Shown here: positions 1 through 10,360 of the stretch, one piece after another
How positions within the stretch are numbered: position 1 is the stretch's first letter
How the letters are laid out: the number at the start of each line of letters is the position of its first letter
Source: Pyrenophora tritici-repentis
Taxonomy: Eukaryota > Ascomycota > Dothideomycetes > Pleosporales > Pleosporaceae
DNA: 64,000 bases
NCBI RefSeq assembly: GCF_003171515.1
Contig: NC_089398.1
Location: 2,046,001 to 2,110,000, forward strand
Direction of reading: 5' to 3'
Notes under the pieces: generated by a model
The model's database searches: none
Seen by the model: the letters and a program-made list of their open reading frames with translations, nothing else
Told to the model about the DNA's origin: nothing
Position numbers and translations under genes: made by a program

Positions 1-475
1 TACGTGTCTTTATCCTAGATGCTGTACTTAGCTTTAATATTAGCTACTAGGCTAAACTAGCCCTGGATAACCTCTAGATCCTCGCAGAGGGCTCTCTTAT
101 AATCGTACTTACGATTGAACTTTATTATAAACTTAGGGCAGCGCTTAACCTACATACTAGGCTAGTTTAAGCCAACCTAGCCTATATTGCGCTCTGCGCG
201 CAAGGAATTGGCTATATTAGCTACAGCTGCGAGCCTTGGGGGAAATCTGCGCGTAATAAGCTTAAGTATATGCTTAATAACTACGCCCTCCTTAGTCTTT
301 GTCAGATTTAATAATTTAGGCTAGCAATCTGCTTGTGAAGGTCGTCTAGCGCGTCGATAGCTTAGTGTTGTTTAAGAGACGTTATAGACAGCTGCAGCGC
401 GTCGCAAGGAGAGTGTCGCATCTTCTTTAAGAGCTTAAAGGGCAGTCTGTATCTAACGTTCATTAGAAGGTTCCA
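1..475 (-). pseudogene. pogo/Fot1-like transposase, N-terminal half, many stops
   Basis: Translating the minus strand from the ATG at 475 gives an ALKEDATLSLRRAAAVYNVS helix-turn-helix segment, then VVIKHILKLITRRFPPRLA and CPKFIIKFNRKYDYKRA, and runs off the edge at DKDT. This is the psq-like HTH followed by the CENP-B-type HTH of fungal pogo transposases. The frame is broken by at least seven TAG/TAA codons where the family has Trp or Gln, the pattern RIP leaves. It cannot make a working transposase. Confidence 0.6.
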
Positions 476-568
476 TCTGGTGTTATTGTTGAGGCATCGC
501 GTACATAGGTAGAGTTGGTGGGGGCTTGGCAAAAGTGTCCCGCCAACCCGTGTGGCCCGCCAACCCGT
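1..568 (-). mobile_element. pogo/Fot1-type Tc1-mariner transposon, decayed 5' part
   Basis: The minus strand reads as the N-terminal half of a fungal pogo-like transposase; the window edge cuts off the rest. The outer end (about 528-568) carries two direct copies of CCCGCCAACCCGT followed by TA, as expected for a TIR next to a TA target. The other end lies outside the window, so the TIR pairing cannot be confirmed here. Confidence 0.6.
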
Positions 569-648
569 TAGGTACGTTATCTAGTGTAGATACAAGACGT
601 TGCGTAAGGAAACAGAACAGGTTCAAGTTGCGGTGAGCAGATATAAGC

Positions 649-675
649 GGGGCCCGTGCGCTTAGCGCGGGCCCC
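649..675. repeat. GC-rich inverted repeat (hairpin)
   Basis: GGGGCCCGTGCGC and GCGCGGGCCCC face each other around a TTA loop, with one bulged T. It sits between the pogo end and the Gypsy insertion. No function can be assigned. Confidence 0.5.
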
Positions 676-703
676 AGCTGCTCTTAGCTAATCAACAGAT
701 GCC

Positions 704-870
704 TGTTACGGATCCATAGACTCGCTCGGCCCATGGCCCCCATATCGATAAGATCCTTATCTTATCGGACTAGCGCCTTGGCGCCCACAGCATAAGTTCG
801 GGCTCACAACGTAGATAGCTCGATAGCTTGTATCTTGTCAAATCCAATCTTTCTTGATCGATCCCTCACA
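704..870 (+). repeat. 5' LTR of the Gypsy element
   Basis: TGTTACGG...CCTCACA, 167 bp, repeated exactly at 7569-7735. The GATAAG/CTTATC inverted motif near 748-768 is shared by both LTRs. Confidence 0.95.
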
Positions 871-1098
871 TTATACAAGCTCCCTTTCAAGACGGGCCCT
901 GGAAGCTCGTTCGCGAATTGTATTTTCTTGTCGCTGCGAGCGACACGCCAACGACAGAAACACTTACGCGACGAGGATCGCATTGACTATACGTACCGCC
1001 GCAGAAGAGCCGCCGTAGTAAAGACACCTGATTGCCCAGCTGCATAGCTGTACCCACCTGCCAGAAAAGATCCGCCGCCGCTTCTAGCGCTGCCGCCG

Positions 1099-2937
1099 AT
1101 GATGGCCCGACTAAACGAGACGAGCAAGGATGCCCACGACCAGGGTGCTCAGAACGACACACAAACCATTCCAGCAGAGTCGCACCTTGAGTACGGCGAC
1201 TTTGAGAATGACGACGACCTCACCGAAGCGGAGAAGGCGACTATTAGACAGAAGCTCGCCACCCGCAAGAGACAGGTCACTTTTGGCCGTGGAGACGGCC
1301 AAGGCAACAGCGAGGACGAGGGCAATGACGTCAACGCCGCTGAACGCCGACGACAGTCTTGTAGACAGTCTCTTAAGAAAGCCGTTAAGCCAGCGGATAA
1401 GACTTCTATAGAACTAGGCTACGACGACGACACGGATGACATGTATCTACGTTTTTATGGCATCCACGACAACGATGAGCGCGAGATCCTCGCGGACATG
1501 AGGAACGTTGACGACTTCACCGCTTGCATCGCTGAACATGCTGAGAGTGTCTTTGGACACCTAGCAGATTTGCTTAGTCAGATAGCTGAACAAGCCGAAC
1601 AGCTAGACCAAGCACATAATGAAGCCCGTGTACAACAAGAAGCAGCTGACGCCCGCGTGGAGCGCGCCCAGACGCAAGCTCGCGCTGCCGCCGCAGACGA
1701 GCTTGCCCAAGTCACCCAGAAATGCAACCGCATGATCACTACTAAGAACAGCTACGCTTCACGGCTAGCAGTGCTCGAAGACGAGCTTGCAGCCTCGCGC
1801 GAGTCAAACGTGAAGCTCTACTCCCAGATTAGCGACCTCTACAACGAGAGGAGTGTCCTGCAACAGCACGCGGGCGTCCCGACGAATGGAAATTTATATG
1901 ACACGCGCCCAGCTCAGTTCCAGTCGTCCCCTCCTCCAATGACTGCGAACCCGTTCATTGGCACTGGCACTCACGACTTGATGCTGCCTCCCCCTATGGC
2001 ACATCATCAGAAAAACCGACCCCTAGCTCGGTCTGCTGTATCGGACAACCTCACTGCAACGGGTGCAAAGCTGAAGGATATTGACATCTTTCGCGGAGAC
2101 AGCACCGACAAAGAGGACTACAAGTATTGGCGCCGCAGCGCCAGGAACTTCTTAAACAAAACTACTATCCACACAACTGTTCAAGATCAGCTCGACTACC
2201 TGATTGACCACTTGCGAGGACCAGCCGCTGCACAGGTGGAATATAGAGCAGCACCCGGAGCTCGTAACGCCTACGTGACAGCGGAAGAAGTCCTCACGGA
2301 ACTTGATCGCATCTTTGACACGGTCGACAAGGTCACCGAAGCCAGCGCAGCGCTACACGACAGCGGCTCTGGAGGATTAAAGCAACGCGACAATGAATCG
2401 TTTAACACCTGGGTAGCCCGCTTTACCTCTACAGTCGCACCATTGAACCTGGGCGACAACGAAATGATCCAGCACGCGATCCGACTCATGAAGTTTGGTC
2501 GTAACGCAGGTTTACAATTCCGCCATGGTGATACTTGGGAAGCGTTTGCCCAGAATTGCCGCACTCAGCAACAGCTCTCACGTCTCACCCAGAGCAGCGG
2601 AAATAATGGTACCCGAACCGGCCGCAACACGTCTAACGCTGGTGGTGGAGGTAATGGCAACGGCAACAGCAATAGCAGCGGCTCCACAACGCGTAACAAC
2701 TACGGTCGCACGCGCGCGCAACTCAACGCGTTGAGTAAGCAAGGCGAGTGCTTTAAATGCGGAGGCACGGCAAATGTCAGCGGCAAGAAACATCGTCCGA
2801 CCGACGCAGACGTCCCAGCAGCCTGCAAGTCTGGCTCTATCGTGCCAGCTAGCCGCGTCCCTGCCCTCAAAGCTACATTCACCAACGCCGCCCTCCAGGC
2901 CACAGTCGTCGATGCCACCGACGAGTCGGAAAACTAG
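1099..2937 (+). CDS. Gag polyprotein of the Gypsy element
   Basis: 612 codons from an ATG in good context. Residues 1-150 are acidic. Residues about 160-255 form an Ala/Glu/Gln-rich segment likely to be coiled coil (AEQAEQLDQAHNEARVQQEA). Residues about 330-480 match the retrotransposon Gag fold (DIFRGDSTDKEDYKYWRRSA). The C-terminal zinc knuckle is atypical: CFKCGGTANVSGKKH, then a Cys well downstream. The last 85 nt overlap the open pol frame, which is -1 relative to gag, so Gag-Pol could be made by -1 frameshifting. Confidence 0.88.
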   Translation: MMARLNETSKDAHDQGAQNDTQTIPAESHLEYGDFENDDDLTEAEKATIRQKLATRKRQVTFGRGDGQGNSEDEGNDVNAAERRRQSCRQSLKKAVKPADKTSIELGYDDDTDDMYLRFYGIHDNDEREILADMRNVDDFTACIAEHAESVFGHLADLLSQIAEQAEQLDQAHNEARVQQEAADARVERAQTQARAAAADELAQVTQKCNRMITTKNSYASRLAVLEDELAASRESNVKLYSQISDLYNERSVLQQHAGVPTNGNLYDTRPAQFQSSPPPMTANPFIGTGTHDLMLPPPMAHHQKNRPLARSAVSDNLTATGAKLKDIDIFRGDSTDKEDYKYWRRSARNFLNKTTIHTTVQDQLDYLIDHLRGPAAAQVEYRAAPGARNAYVTAEEVLTELDRIFDTVDKVTEASAALHDSGSGGLKQRDNESFNTWVARFTSTVAPLNLGDNEMIQHAIRLMKFGRNAGLQFRHGDTWEAFAQNCRTQQQLSRLTQSSGNNGTRTGRNTSNAGGGGNGNGNSNSSGSTTRNNYGRTRAQLNALSKQGECFKCGGTANVSGKKHRPTDADVPAACKSGSIVPASRVPALKATFTNAALQATVVDATDESEN

Positions 2938-5711
2938 CCGTCCCCGGCGAAAGACGCCCCCGGGGACCGCACCAAAATGGTCCACAGATACAGTTACAGT
3001 CACAGTCAAAGCCACAACTACCAGTCCAACCCTTGTTAGCGATACCCCCTATTGTTTCACCGACCCTTGATACCCAAACTACCCCGCTCACCGGAGCTAC
3101 ACCTAGCACTTTACGCGTTTGTTTACAAGAATTGGAGGACTGGACGCCTCCCCAGGCTATAGAGGACAGACACGTTGTCTTGAGCGCGAACACTATGGTC
3201 AAAGGCAAGCAGCTTGTCCAAGGCCAGCAGTTCGTTTTCAAGTGCAAGGTCGCCACTTCGAATAGCTATATTGATACGGAAGCTTTGACTGACTCTGGTG
3301 CTACTGGAAACTGTATCTCCACACTATTTGCGCAACGACATAACCTGCCGACGTTTCGGCTTAAACAACCTTTGCAACTACGACTTGGCGACGGCAATTT
3401 CGCCATGGCGCCTATCACACACGGCGTCCTAGCCCCCATCTCCCACGCTGAACACGTTAGCGAGGAACTCTTCTACAGTGTACCTATGACGACTTACGAC
3501 TTTATTTTCGGCACTTCATGGCTAGAAGAGCATAATCCACACATCGACTGGAGGGAAAAAACTATGCGTTTCAACAGCGAGCATTGCTACGCCAACTGCC
3601 TACACAAAGGCGAGCAAGTCACTGTTCGCAGCAGTCGACACCGACGGGCCGCAGCAAAAGCCAAAGAACGGAACCCGACCTACGCGAACATGGACATACA
3701 CCATGTGTCAGGTGAGGCCGCTGCCGCACTGGCATCACGACCAGAGAACGGTGCTATCTGGCTGTACCCACATGATTTTGAACAACTCGACAAAGATGAC
3801 AGCGATGACGCCGACGAGAGAGCCCAGGCTAGCCGCGTCTTCGCCTCACTATTTGCCATGGACATGAACGCCCTATCTCAGGAAGACATTGATAAGTTCC
3901 ACCAGAAGCTGAACTCGCCCGCTAAAACTCGCGACGAGGTCCTAGACAAGTTGCCCGAATGGCTCCACGATCTCGCCCACCGATTTAATCCTGATCCCGC
4001 CACGACAGACTTGCCCGCTCGACGAGGCGCGGTCGACCACAGCATTGACATTATCCCCGGATCAAAACACCCAAACGCTAAGATGTACGGCATAAGTAAG
4101 GACGAAGGCCTTGCCGTTAAAGCTTATGTTGAGGACATGAGAGGACGCGGTGAGATCCGTGAAAGCAAGTCAGACTTCGCTTCGCCTGTGCTCGTCGTCC
4201 GCAAATCTGGAGGTGGACTCCGCATTTGCGTGGACTATAGAGCGCTCAATGCCGTCACTATCAAGAACAGGAACGCTCCTCCGATGATTAAAGAAACGCT
4301 CGCGCGGCTAGCTAACGTCGCCTACTTCACCGTGGTCGACGTCATCGCCGCCTTTAACAAAATCCGCATCAAGGAAGGCGACGAACATAAGACTGCCTTC
4401 CTAACACGGTATGGCCTATTCGAATACTTAGTGATGCCTTTCGGACTCTGCAACGCACCAGGTACCTTTCAGGCCTACATTAACGAGGTTTTACGCGATT
4501 ACCTTGACGAGTTCTGCTCTGCATACCTCGACGACGTCCTAATCTACAGCGCGTCTTTGGCAGAGCATAAGGTTCATGTCCGCAAGGTTATCGAGAGTCT
4601 AGGTGAGGCCGGACTTCATCTAGACATTGACAAGTCCGAGTTTGCCGTCCAAGAGGTGAGATACCTGGGCCTCATTCTTACAACTGAAGGCATCAAAATG
4701 GACCCCGCCAAGGTTAAGTCAGTGCTCGACTGGGGCACCCCAACAACATTGAAAGAGTTGCAAGCATTCCTAGGTTTCGCAAATTTCTACCGAAGGTTTA
4801 TTGTTGCCTTCTCTTATATCGCGCGGCCGCTCACGGATCTTACCCGCGGGACAAACGGCGACGTCAAGCTGAACTTTCCTATCGCCCAAGGATCTGCTGC
4901 CCACGACGCATTCGAAAAGCTTAAGAAAGCATTTACCATCGCCCCGGTCCTCGCGCACTTCAACCCCGCGCTTGAGACCTGGGTCGAAACAGACTCCTCC
5001 GACACCGTCACAGCAGCCGTGCTGTCCCAAGTCCAGACTGACGGAGTGCTAAAACCAGTCGCTTTTATCTCCACAAAGATGTCACCAGCTGAGTGCAACT
5101 ATGCCATCTACGACAAGGAGCTTATGGCCATCGTCCGCGCCTTTGAGGAATGGAGACCAGAGCTGGCCGGCACCTCGGACCCGGTGAAGGTCATCTCAGA
5201 CCATGCCACCTTACAGACCTTTATGGTCAACAAAGCACTCAACAGGCGTCAAGCAAGATGGGCTGAGTTTCTGAGCGAATTCAACTTTAAGATCACTTAC
5301 CGACCAGGCAGACTAGGCAGCAAACCCGACGCCTTGACGAGACGCCCCGGCGACACACCCACGAACCCAAACGATCCACGGATCATACATCAGACCCAGA
5401 CGATCCTCGGCCCCGACCGCGTCGACGACGTCATCAAACGAGACACGCACACACACAACGACGCCCGACAAGCAATTCAACTCGCGGCGCTGTTATTCGA
5501 ATACGCGGAGGAGGTACAAACGCTAGCAGGCATGCTATATCTAATGAGCGAGGAGGCGTATGGCGTCGATGATTTGGTGGATGACGACTCAACCCCAGAC
5601 GTAGCCTTGGACAGCCAGCCTAAGGGGGAGACAATTGAGATCCCTCACGCTGCTGCGCCAGCTTCCCTGGCACGGGTGCCGGGGAGAACGCGCCTGACGA
5701 TGGACTTATGA
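2853..5711 (+). CDS. Pol part 1 of the Gypsy element: protease, reverse transcriptase, RNase H
   Basis: The frame opens after a TAG at 2850 and runs to TGA at 5711. It overlaps the gag end by 85 nt, and the first clear protease sequence follows about 3200. In order: aspartic protease with DSGATGNCIS (about 3290), RT with YLDDVLIYS (about 4528), RNase H with ETDSSDTVTAAVLSQ (about 4987) ending ITYRPGRLGSKPDALTRR. There is no obvious ATG at the open end, which argues for expression as a Gag-Pol fusion. The stop codon overlaps the integrase ATG as ATGA. Confidence 0.85.
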   Translation, partial: PRPCPQSYIHQRRPPGHSRRCHRRVGKLAVPGERRPRGPHQNGPQIQLQSQSKPQLPVQPLLAIPPIVSPTLDTQTTPLTGATPSTLRVCLQELEDWTPPQAIEDRHVVLSANTMVKGKQLVQGQQFVFKCKVATSNSYIDTEALTDSGATGNCISTLFAQRHNLPTFRLKQPLQLRLGDGNFAMAPITHGVLAPISHAEHVSEELFYSVPMTTYDFIFGTSWLEEHNPHIDWREKTMRFNSEHCYANCLHKGEQVTVRSSRHRRAAAKAKERNPTYANMDIHHVSGEAAAALASRPENGAIWLYPHDFEQLDKDDSDDADERAQASRVFASLFAMDMNALSQEDIDKFHQKLNSPAKTRDEVLDKLPEWLHDLAHRFNPDPATTDLPARRGAVDHSIDIIPGSKHPNAKMYGISKDEGLAVKAYVEDMRGRGEIRESKSDFASPVLVVRKSGGGLRICVDYRALNAVTIKNRNAPPMIKETLARLANVAYFTVVDVIAAFNKIRIKEGDEHKTAFLTRYGLFEYLVMPFGLCNAPGTFQAYINEVLRDYLDEFCSAYLDDVLIYSASLAEHKVHVRKVIESLGEAGLHLDIDKSEFAVQEVRYLGLILTTEGIKMDPAKVKSVLDWGTPTTLKELQAFLGFANFYRRFIVAFSYIARPLTDLTRGTNGDVKLNFPIAQGSAAHDAFEKLKKAFTIAPVLAHFNPALETWVETDSSDTVTAAVLSQVQTDGVLKPVAFISTKMSPAECNYAIYDKELMAIVRAFEEWRPELAGTSDPVKVISDHATLQTFMVNKALNRRQARWAEFLSEFNFKITYRPGRLGSKPDALTRRPGDTPTNPNDPRIIHQTQTILGPDRVDDVIKRDTHTHNDARQAIQLAALLFEYAEEVQTLAGMLYLMSEEAYGVDDLVDDDSTPDVALDSQPKGETIEIPHAAAPASLARVPGRTRLTMDL

Positions 5712-7474
5712 CAGCGATCGTAAATGCCTACCGCGTCGATCCCACACTACAAGAAATAATACGAGCAAAGGCAGACGGCGCCCGTCACCTTCCCCACACT
5801 GTCGCCATACAAATGAAGCTGAAGCTAGAGCTACAGGACTGCGAAATCCGCAACAGTCTGGTTTACTTCCGCGGCAGACTCTTCATCCCCTACGACGACG
5901 ATCTTCGCAAAGACATCGTCCGTCGGTTCCACGACACCGCCACGGCGGGCCACGGCGGCAAGCGCTCTACCTACTACCTAGTTAGCCAACAGTACTACTG
6001 GCCGCTCATGACAGACACAGTCGCTCAGTATACCCGGAGTTGTGTAGTTTGCCGACGCGCAAAGCCATACAGAGACCGCAAGCAGGGACTGCTGCACCCG
6101 CTCCCCGTACCGAAACGATTCTGGACTGACATTTCAGTCGACTTCATCACACCCCTGCCAGACTGTACTAGATTCGGACGCACCTACTCTCATGTCATGG
6201 TCGTGATTGACCGGCTAAGCAAGTCGCAACGGTTTATCGCCCTAGACAGCCTTGAAGTTGATGCTGTTGTCCGAGCATTTGTCGATTACGTCTGGAGAGA
6301 GGAAGGTTTCCCTACTACAATTGTGTCTGACCGAGGGTCACAGTTCGTCTCTCATTTCTGGAAGGAGCTGTGTCATCGACTGGGTGTTACACCAAAGCTC
6401 TCTACAGCTTACCACCCAGAAACAGACGGCCAGACTGAAGTCGCCAACGCCGGACTAAAGTGTTACCTGCGTGCTTACACGAACTATATGCAAAACGACT
6501 GGGTAGACTGGCTGCCACTAGCCCAGCTCGCCATCAATAACAGAGAAAACGTGTCCTCTGGCGTCGCACCCGCGCTTGCCACCAAGGGCTACCTACCTCG
6601 CATGGGATCGGAACTAGTCACCGAAGACTCGCCCATTACCGACGCCCGTTCACGCGCAGAACAGTTGCTCCGCGAAGACGCCCGAGGCACGGTGAAAAGG
6701 ATGACCGACGTTATCCGTTTCATGCAAGAAAATCTTCGCTGGTCCCAAAACAAGATGGAACACTACGCCAACCAGCACAGACAGCCCGCTCCAGACTACC
6801 GCGTCGGTGACAAAGTCTATATTGATGCCCGCAATATCCCTACGATGCGCCCGAGCCGCGGTCTCAGCGCAAAGAACCTTGGCCCATACAAAGTGCGAGC
6901 TTTGCCCAACCGATATGCAGTCGAGCTCGCACTACCAGACTGCTACAAACAAGTCCATCCAGTGTTCCACCCATGGTTACTACACCTGGACGCCGATCAA
7001 ACAGCTCGCCCAAGTGAGGGCGTCATCGCTGAGAAACACCCTGACGGAGAGCACGACTACTACGTAGACATGGTCGTCGACTGTCGCATAGATAAACGAC
7101 GCAAGGACACCCTCACAAACAAGAAAGGCATGCTCCAGTATAAGGTTAAGTACACCAACTCCCCAGACTGGAATGCCTCGCCCGCATGGCAAGACTATAC
7201 AGACCTGTGGGGCGCAGAGGAAGCGGTTGAAGACTTTCACCGTCTCTATCCCGACAAGCCCCCACCTCACGAACTGTATCGAGACCTAGCGTTGTATCTC
7301 AACCTAGTCGCCGCATATTCACTTGGTCGCGATGATGTTGAAGTTGTTAGCGTACTAGACAGTTGTGAGCTTGCCCTATCACCTTCGCATTCACTGATGG
7401 CACAGCTTGGACCTGGGAAGGTGGCACAACTCAGGACGTCTGTCTCCAAGCAGAAGCAAGGACCCGAAGGATGA
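5708..7474 (+). CDS. Pol part 2 of the Gypsy element: integrase with C-terminal chromodomain
   Basis: 588 codons, starting in the ATGA overlap with Pol part 1. An HHCC zinc finger (RFHDTATAGHGGK ... CVVCRRAK) precedes the catalytic core. The acidic triad is visible in ISVDFITPLP, SDRGSQFVS and TDGQTEVAN. Residues about 430-505 (YYVDMVVDCRIDKRRK ... WQDYTDLWGAEEAVEDF) look like a chromodomain, which in chromoviruses directs integration to modified histones. The frame is open for 69 nt upstream of the ATG, so -1 frameshifting, termination-reinitiation or a mutation in this copy could each explain the split. Confidence 0.87.
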   Translation: MTAIVNAYRVDPTLQEIIRAKADGARHLPHTVAIQMKLKLELQDCEIRNSLVYFRGRLFIPYDDDLRKDIVRRFHDTATAGHGGKRSTYYLVSQQYYWPLMTDTVAQYTRSCVVCRRAKPYRDRKQGLLHPLPVPKRFWTDISVDFITPLPDCTRFGRTYSHVMVVIDRLSKSQRFIALDSLEVDAVVRAFVDYVWREEGFPTTIVSDRGSQFVSHFWKELCHRLGVTPKLSTAYHPETDGQTEVANAGLKCYLRAYTNYMQNDWVDWLPLAQLAINNRENVSSGVAPALATKGYLPRMGSELVTEDSPITDARSRAEQLLREDARGTVKRMTDVIRFMQENLRWSQNKMEHYANQHRQPAPDYRVGDKVYIDARNIPTMRPSRGLSAKNLGPYKVRALPNRYAVELALPDCYKQVHPVFHPWLLHLDADQTARPSEGVIAEKHPDGEHDYYVDMVVDCRIDKRRKDTLTNKKGMLQYKVKYTNSPDWNASPAWQDYTDLWGAEEAVEDFHRLYPDKPPPHELYRDLALYLNLVAAYSLGRDDVEVVSVLDSCELALSPSHSLMAQLGPGKVAQLRTSVSKQKQGPEG

Positions 7475-7554
7475 GACACAACATAACTGCTCGGCATCAA
7501 GCACAGCGTCATAAAATAAAAGACATTCACGGCTTGCAGGTGCAACCGTCTTCT

Positions 7555-7565
7555 GAAAGGGGGGG
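7555..7565 (+). other. polypurine tract (plus-strand primer) of the Gypsy element
   Basis: GAAAGGGGGGG ends three bases (TAA) before the TG of the 3' LTR. This is the expected position and composition for plus-strand priming. Confidence 0.7.
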
Positions 7566-7568
7566 TAA

Positions 7569-7735
7569 TGTTACGGATCCATAGACTCGCTCGGCCCATG
7601 GCCCCCATATCGATAAGATCCTTATCTTATCGGACTAGCGCCTTGGCGCCCACAGCATAAGTTCGGGCTCACAACGTAGATAGCTCGATAGCTTGTATCT
7701 TGTCAAATCCAATCTTTCTTGATCGATCCCTCACA
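7569..7735 (+). repeat. 3' LTR of the Gypsy element
   Basis: Identical 167-bp copy of 704-870, followed by the target duplication ATGCC at 7736-7740 and preceded by the polypurine tract. Confidence 0.95.
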
Positions 7736-7802
7736 ATGCCGGGTGCTTACAGGAGCGCCTAGCGTCTATGGCCGTTCAGGTGTCAGGGAATCAGGGTGAT
7801 TA

Positions 7803-7988
7803 CCGTGACAGTTAGGTATAACTATAAAACTATATTAAATTATAAAGTTTTTATAGTACTAAGCTTGTAAGAAGCTATAGCTAAATATATACCTATAGAG
7901 TAGCGCTTAGGTCTTAGCACCTAGGGCGCCGGCATAGGCTGTGCTAGAATACCAAGGTTCTGGGCACTAAGGCTCTAAACCATGACAG
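7803..7988. repeat. Degenerate repeat, RIP-like copy of the repeat at 44046-44229
   Basis: Both copies share a skeleton that runs from GTTAGG through AAAGTTTTT, GGCGCCGGC and ACCAAGGTTC to AAACCATGACAG. Most differences are C-to-T or G-to-A in this copy, so it has been mutated more. The family is not identified. The rest of 7736-8035 holds nothing I recognise. Confidence 0.5.
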
Positions 7989-8308
7989 GAGGAATTGCGG
8001 GGGGTATAGGGCCGGTCGGAGTTGTCATCGTTGTACGGAGGTGCATTTCAAAAGTCTTTTCCCACCCCCCTGGTCAGCGCACGGAGCAACAACAGGGATA
8101 ATCGGCCCGATTCCTCCATGACGTGTCCTTTCTCTCTTCTCTCTTCTCTGTCAACGAATCTTGCCCTCTTCTGTGTATGATCTAATCATGCCTGTCTTTG
8201 ATCTTGCAACTCGTGCTTTAATTATAGCCTACAAGGCTGATATGAAAACAAACTAAGAGATTACTGGGTTAACTAGTGTTAAGAAGCGTACAATCAACTC
8301 AATCTACG

Positions 8309-8497
8309 TGTCAGATTTTTATGGATGGGATCAAGTGTGTATTCTCTGTGTCTGTCTACGGCTCTGTCTGTGGGAGGTGGCCTCGCCTCGGGCTTGGCAG
8401 TGCTAAGTCCCGGCGCTAGCCCTGGTTTGGGGGTCTCATGTCCTTCCCCAACCACCATCGGCTCGATCATGGAGCAAAACCTCGCCTCAATCTGACA
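8309..8497 (-). repeat. 3' LTR of Copia C
   Basis: 189 bp, identical to 14084-14272. The G-rich tract GAGGGGGTG lies immediately inside it on the minus strand and serves as polypurine tract. Confidence 0.93.
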
Positions 8498-10360
8498 CAC
8501 CCCCTCAGCTCGGCGCTCCTCGGCAGCCTGAGGTGGAGTGGTCTTTGCGACATTCATACCGGACTATATAACAAGACTTTCCATCTTCTCCAGAATTTCC
8601 TCTGGATCTGCTTCCTCTACGTCTCGTTCCTTCACTTCAACCAGTCCGACCTGCGTCAAGAACTGGGGCCAGTTGTTGGCAGGCAGGGTCTTCGTGAAAC
8701 CATCGGCGAGCATTTCGCCAGACGGTACATACACGACTCTGATAGACTTTCGCTTTGCCTCTTGCCTCAGCCAGTGATTGTGGATGTCCACGTGACGGAG
8801 TTTCGTCGTCAGCTGAGAGATCTCCTCGTTGATCAGCCGGATCGTCTGCGTATTATCGCACTGTATCGTAATTGTCTTCTCCGTCAACTCTACCCGAAGC
8901 TCCTCTAGCAGCATCCGCACAAACATGGACTCCTTAGCCACTTGCGATAGCGCGAGGAGTTCTGCTTCGGTCGTAGATGTCGTGATGGTATCTTGTTTGT
9001 TCGCCCTCCATGCGATCAGTCCTCCAAATAGCTTGATAACGTACCCTTGGGAGCTCTTGCGATCCGCGGTGTTGTCCGCAAAGGATGCATCGCTAGCTAC
9101 TACCAATTGGTCGTCTCCTCCGAATGATAAGGATAGAAGCTTGGTTGACTCCAGGTACAACAGCACTCGGTCAGCGGCTTCTTGATGTAGTGGACCAGGG
9201 TTTGTGAGGAACCGGGCGAGTCGTGATACTGGGAATGCGACATCGGGTCGGGTGTTGACGGCGGCGAAGAGTAACGATCCAATCTTGCGTTGATACAAGT
9301 TAATCTCTCCAGGAGTCGCCAAACCCTCACGTGCAACTAGTTCGACTCTAGCCATTGGTGTGTTGTGTCGTTGGTCCTTGTTCGTTGCCAGCCGTGCAAT
9401 CTTCTCAACATAAGCTTTCTGTGACAGCCAGATCTTTCGCTTCTCTCGGTCCCGTATAACTTCTACTCCTAAAAACCACTGCAAATCCTTTCCTCCGGTC
9501 AGGTTGTATCGCTGTTTCAGTTCCTCTTCCACTTTCCGAGCTACTTCCGCGTGCCGTTTCGAAGAGGCAAGGATAATGTCATCAACATAAAAGAAGATGA
9601 ACACTCCGTCTCGGATCATGCAGCAAGGTTCGTGGGAACTGGCGAGAACCCGATTTCTAGAAGGAAGGCAGTGAAGTGTCTTTGCCAGAGCAATGGCGAG
9701 ATCCGTAGGCCGTACAGCGCTTTGTTTAGTTGCAGTATTGTTCCCTGCTTCCTGTATCCTGGGGGCATCCGCATGTACACTGTTCGATCAATATCTGCGT
9801 TGACGAAGGCGTTCGATACGTCGTATTGCTTCAGCTCTAGGTCAAACCGGGCCGCAATCGACACTAGCATCCGAAACGATCTTCCGGCCAGTGTAGCAGC
9901 GTAGGTTTCTTGTGCGGTGACATTTCGTTGCTGGTCTCCACGCACTACCAATCGCGCCTTACACTTCTGGAATCGATGGTGCTTGTCAAATTTGTAGGTG
10001 TATACCCACATTGAGTCCAGTACCTGCTGGTCGGTCTTCCGAGCCGTCTTCGCCGGGACCTCTGACCAGGATCTGGTTTCCTTGTGGCTATGGAGATGTG
10101 TAATCTCAGCCTCTTTGAAAAAATAGAACAACTCGTGATCCTCTCGCAGGCCGTTCGCTTGGGAGGCGGTGGCAGCTGGCTGCGATGAGGCTTCTTGCCG
10201 TTTCGCATCATACGCTCAAGCTTTGCCTTGTCCAGTCGCTCTCCTGCCAAGTTTTGAACGTTTCCTGCCTTGGTGCCTGCCATAAAGGCGGCTGCCCATG
10301 GCTCCTTCAACATCCTGTGTTCCGGATGGAGGATACCACTCGCGAGACCTTGTTTGCCGT

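Larger units (their letters stand above)
704..7735 (+). mobile_element. Gypsy LTR retrotransposon with chromodomain, complete
   Basis: The two 167-bp LTRs (704-870 and 7569-7735) start TGTTACGG, end CCTCACA and are identical as far as I can compare them. The 5-bp target duplication ATGCC is present at 699-703 and 7736-7740. Internal order is gag, protease, reverse transcriptase, RNase H, integrase, chromodomain, which is the Gypsy (Metaviridae) order. Identical LTRs mean a recent insertion. No tRNA-type primer site starting TGG lies within 20 nt of the 5' LTR; a TGG appears only about 30 nt downstream. A purine tract lies at 7555-7565. The pol region is split over two frames (see the CDS entries). 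Confidence 0.93.

Noticed and set aside
871..890. tRNA primer site for the Gypsy element
   Set aside because: The bases after the 5' LTR (TTATACAAGCTCCC) do not begin with TGG and match no tRNA end I know; self-priming could not be tested by eye.
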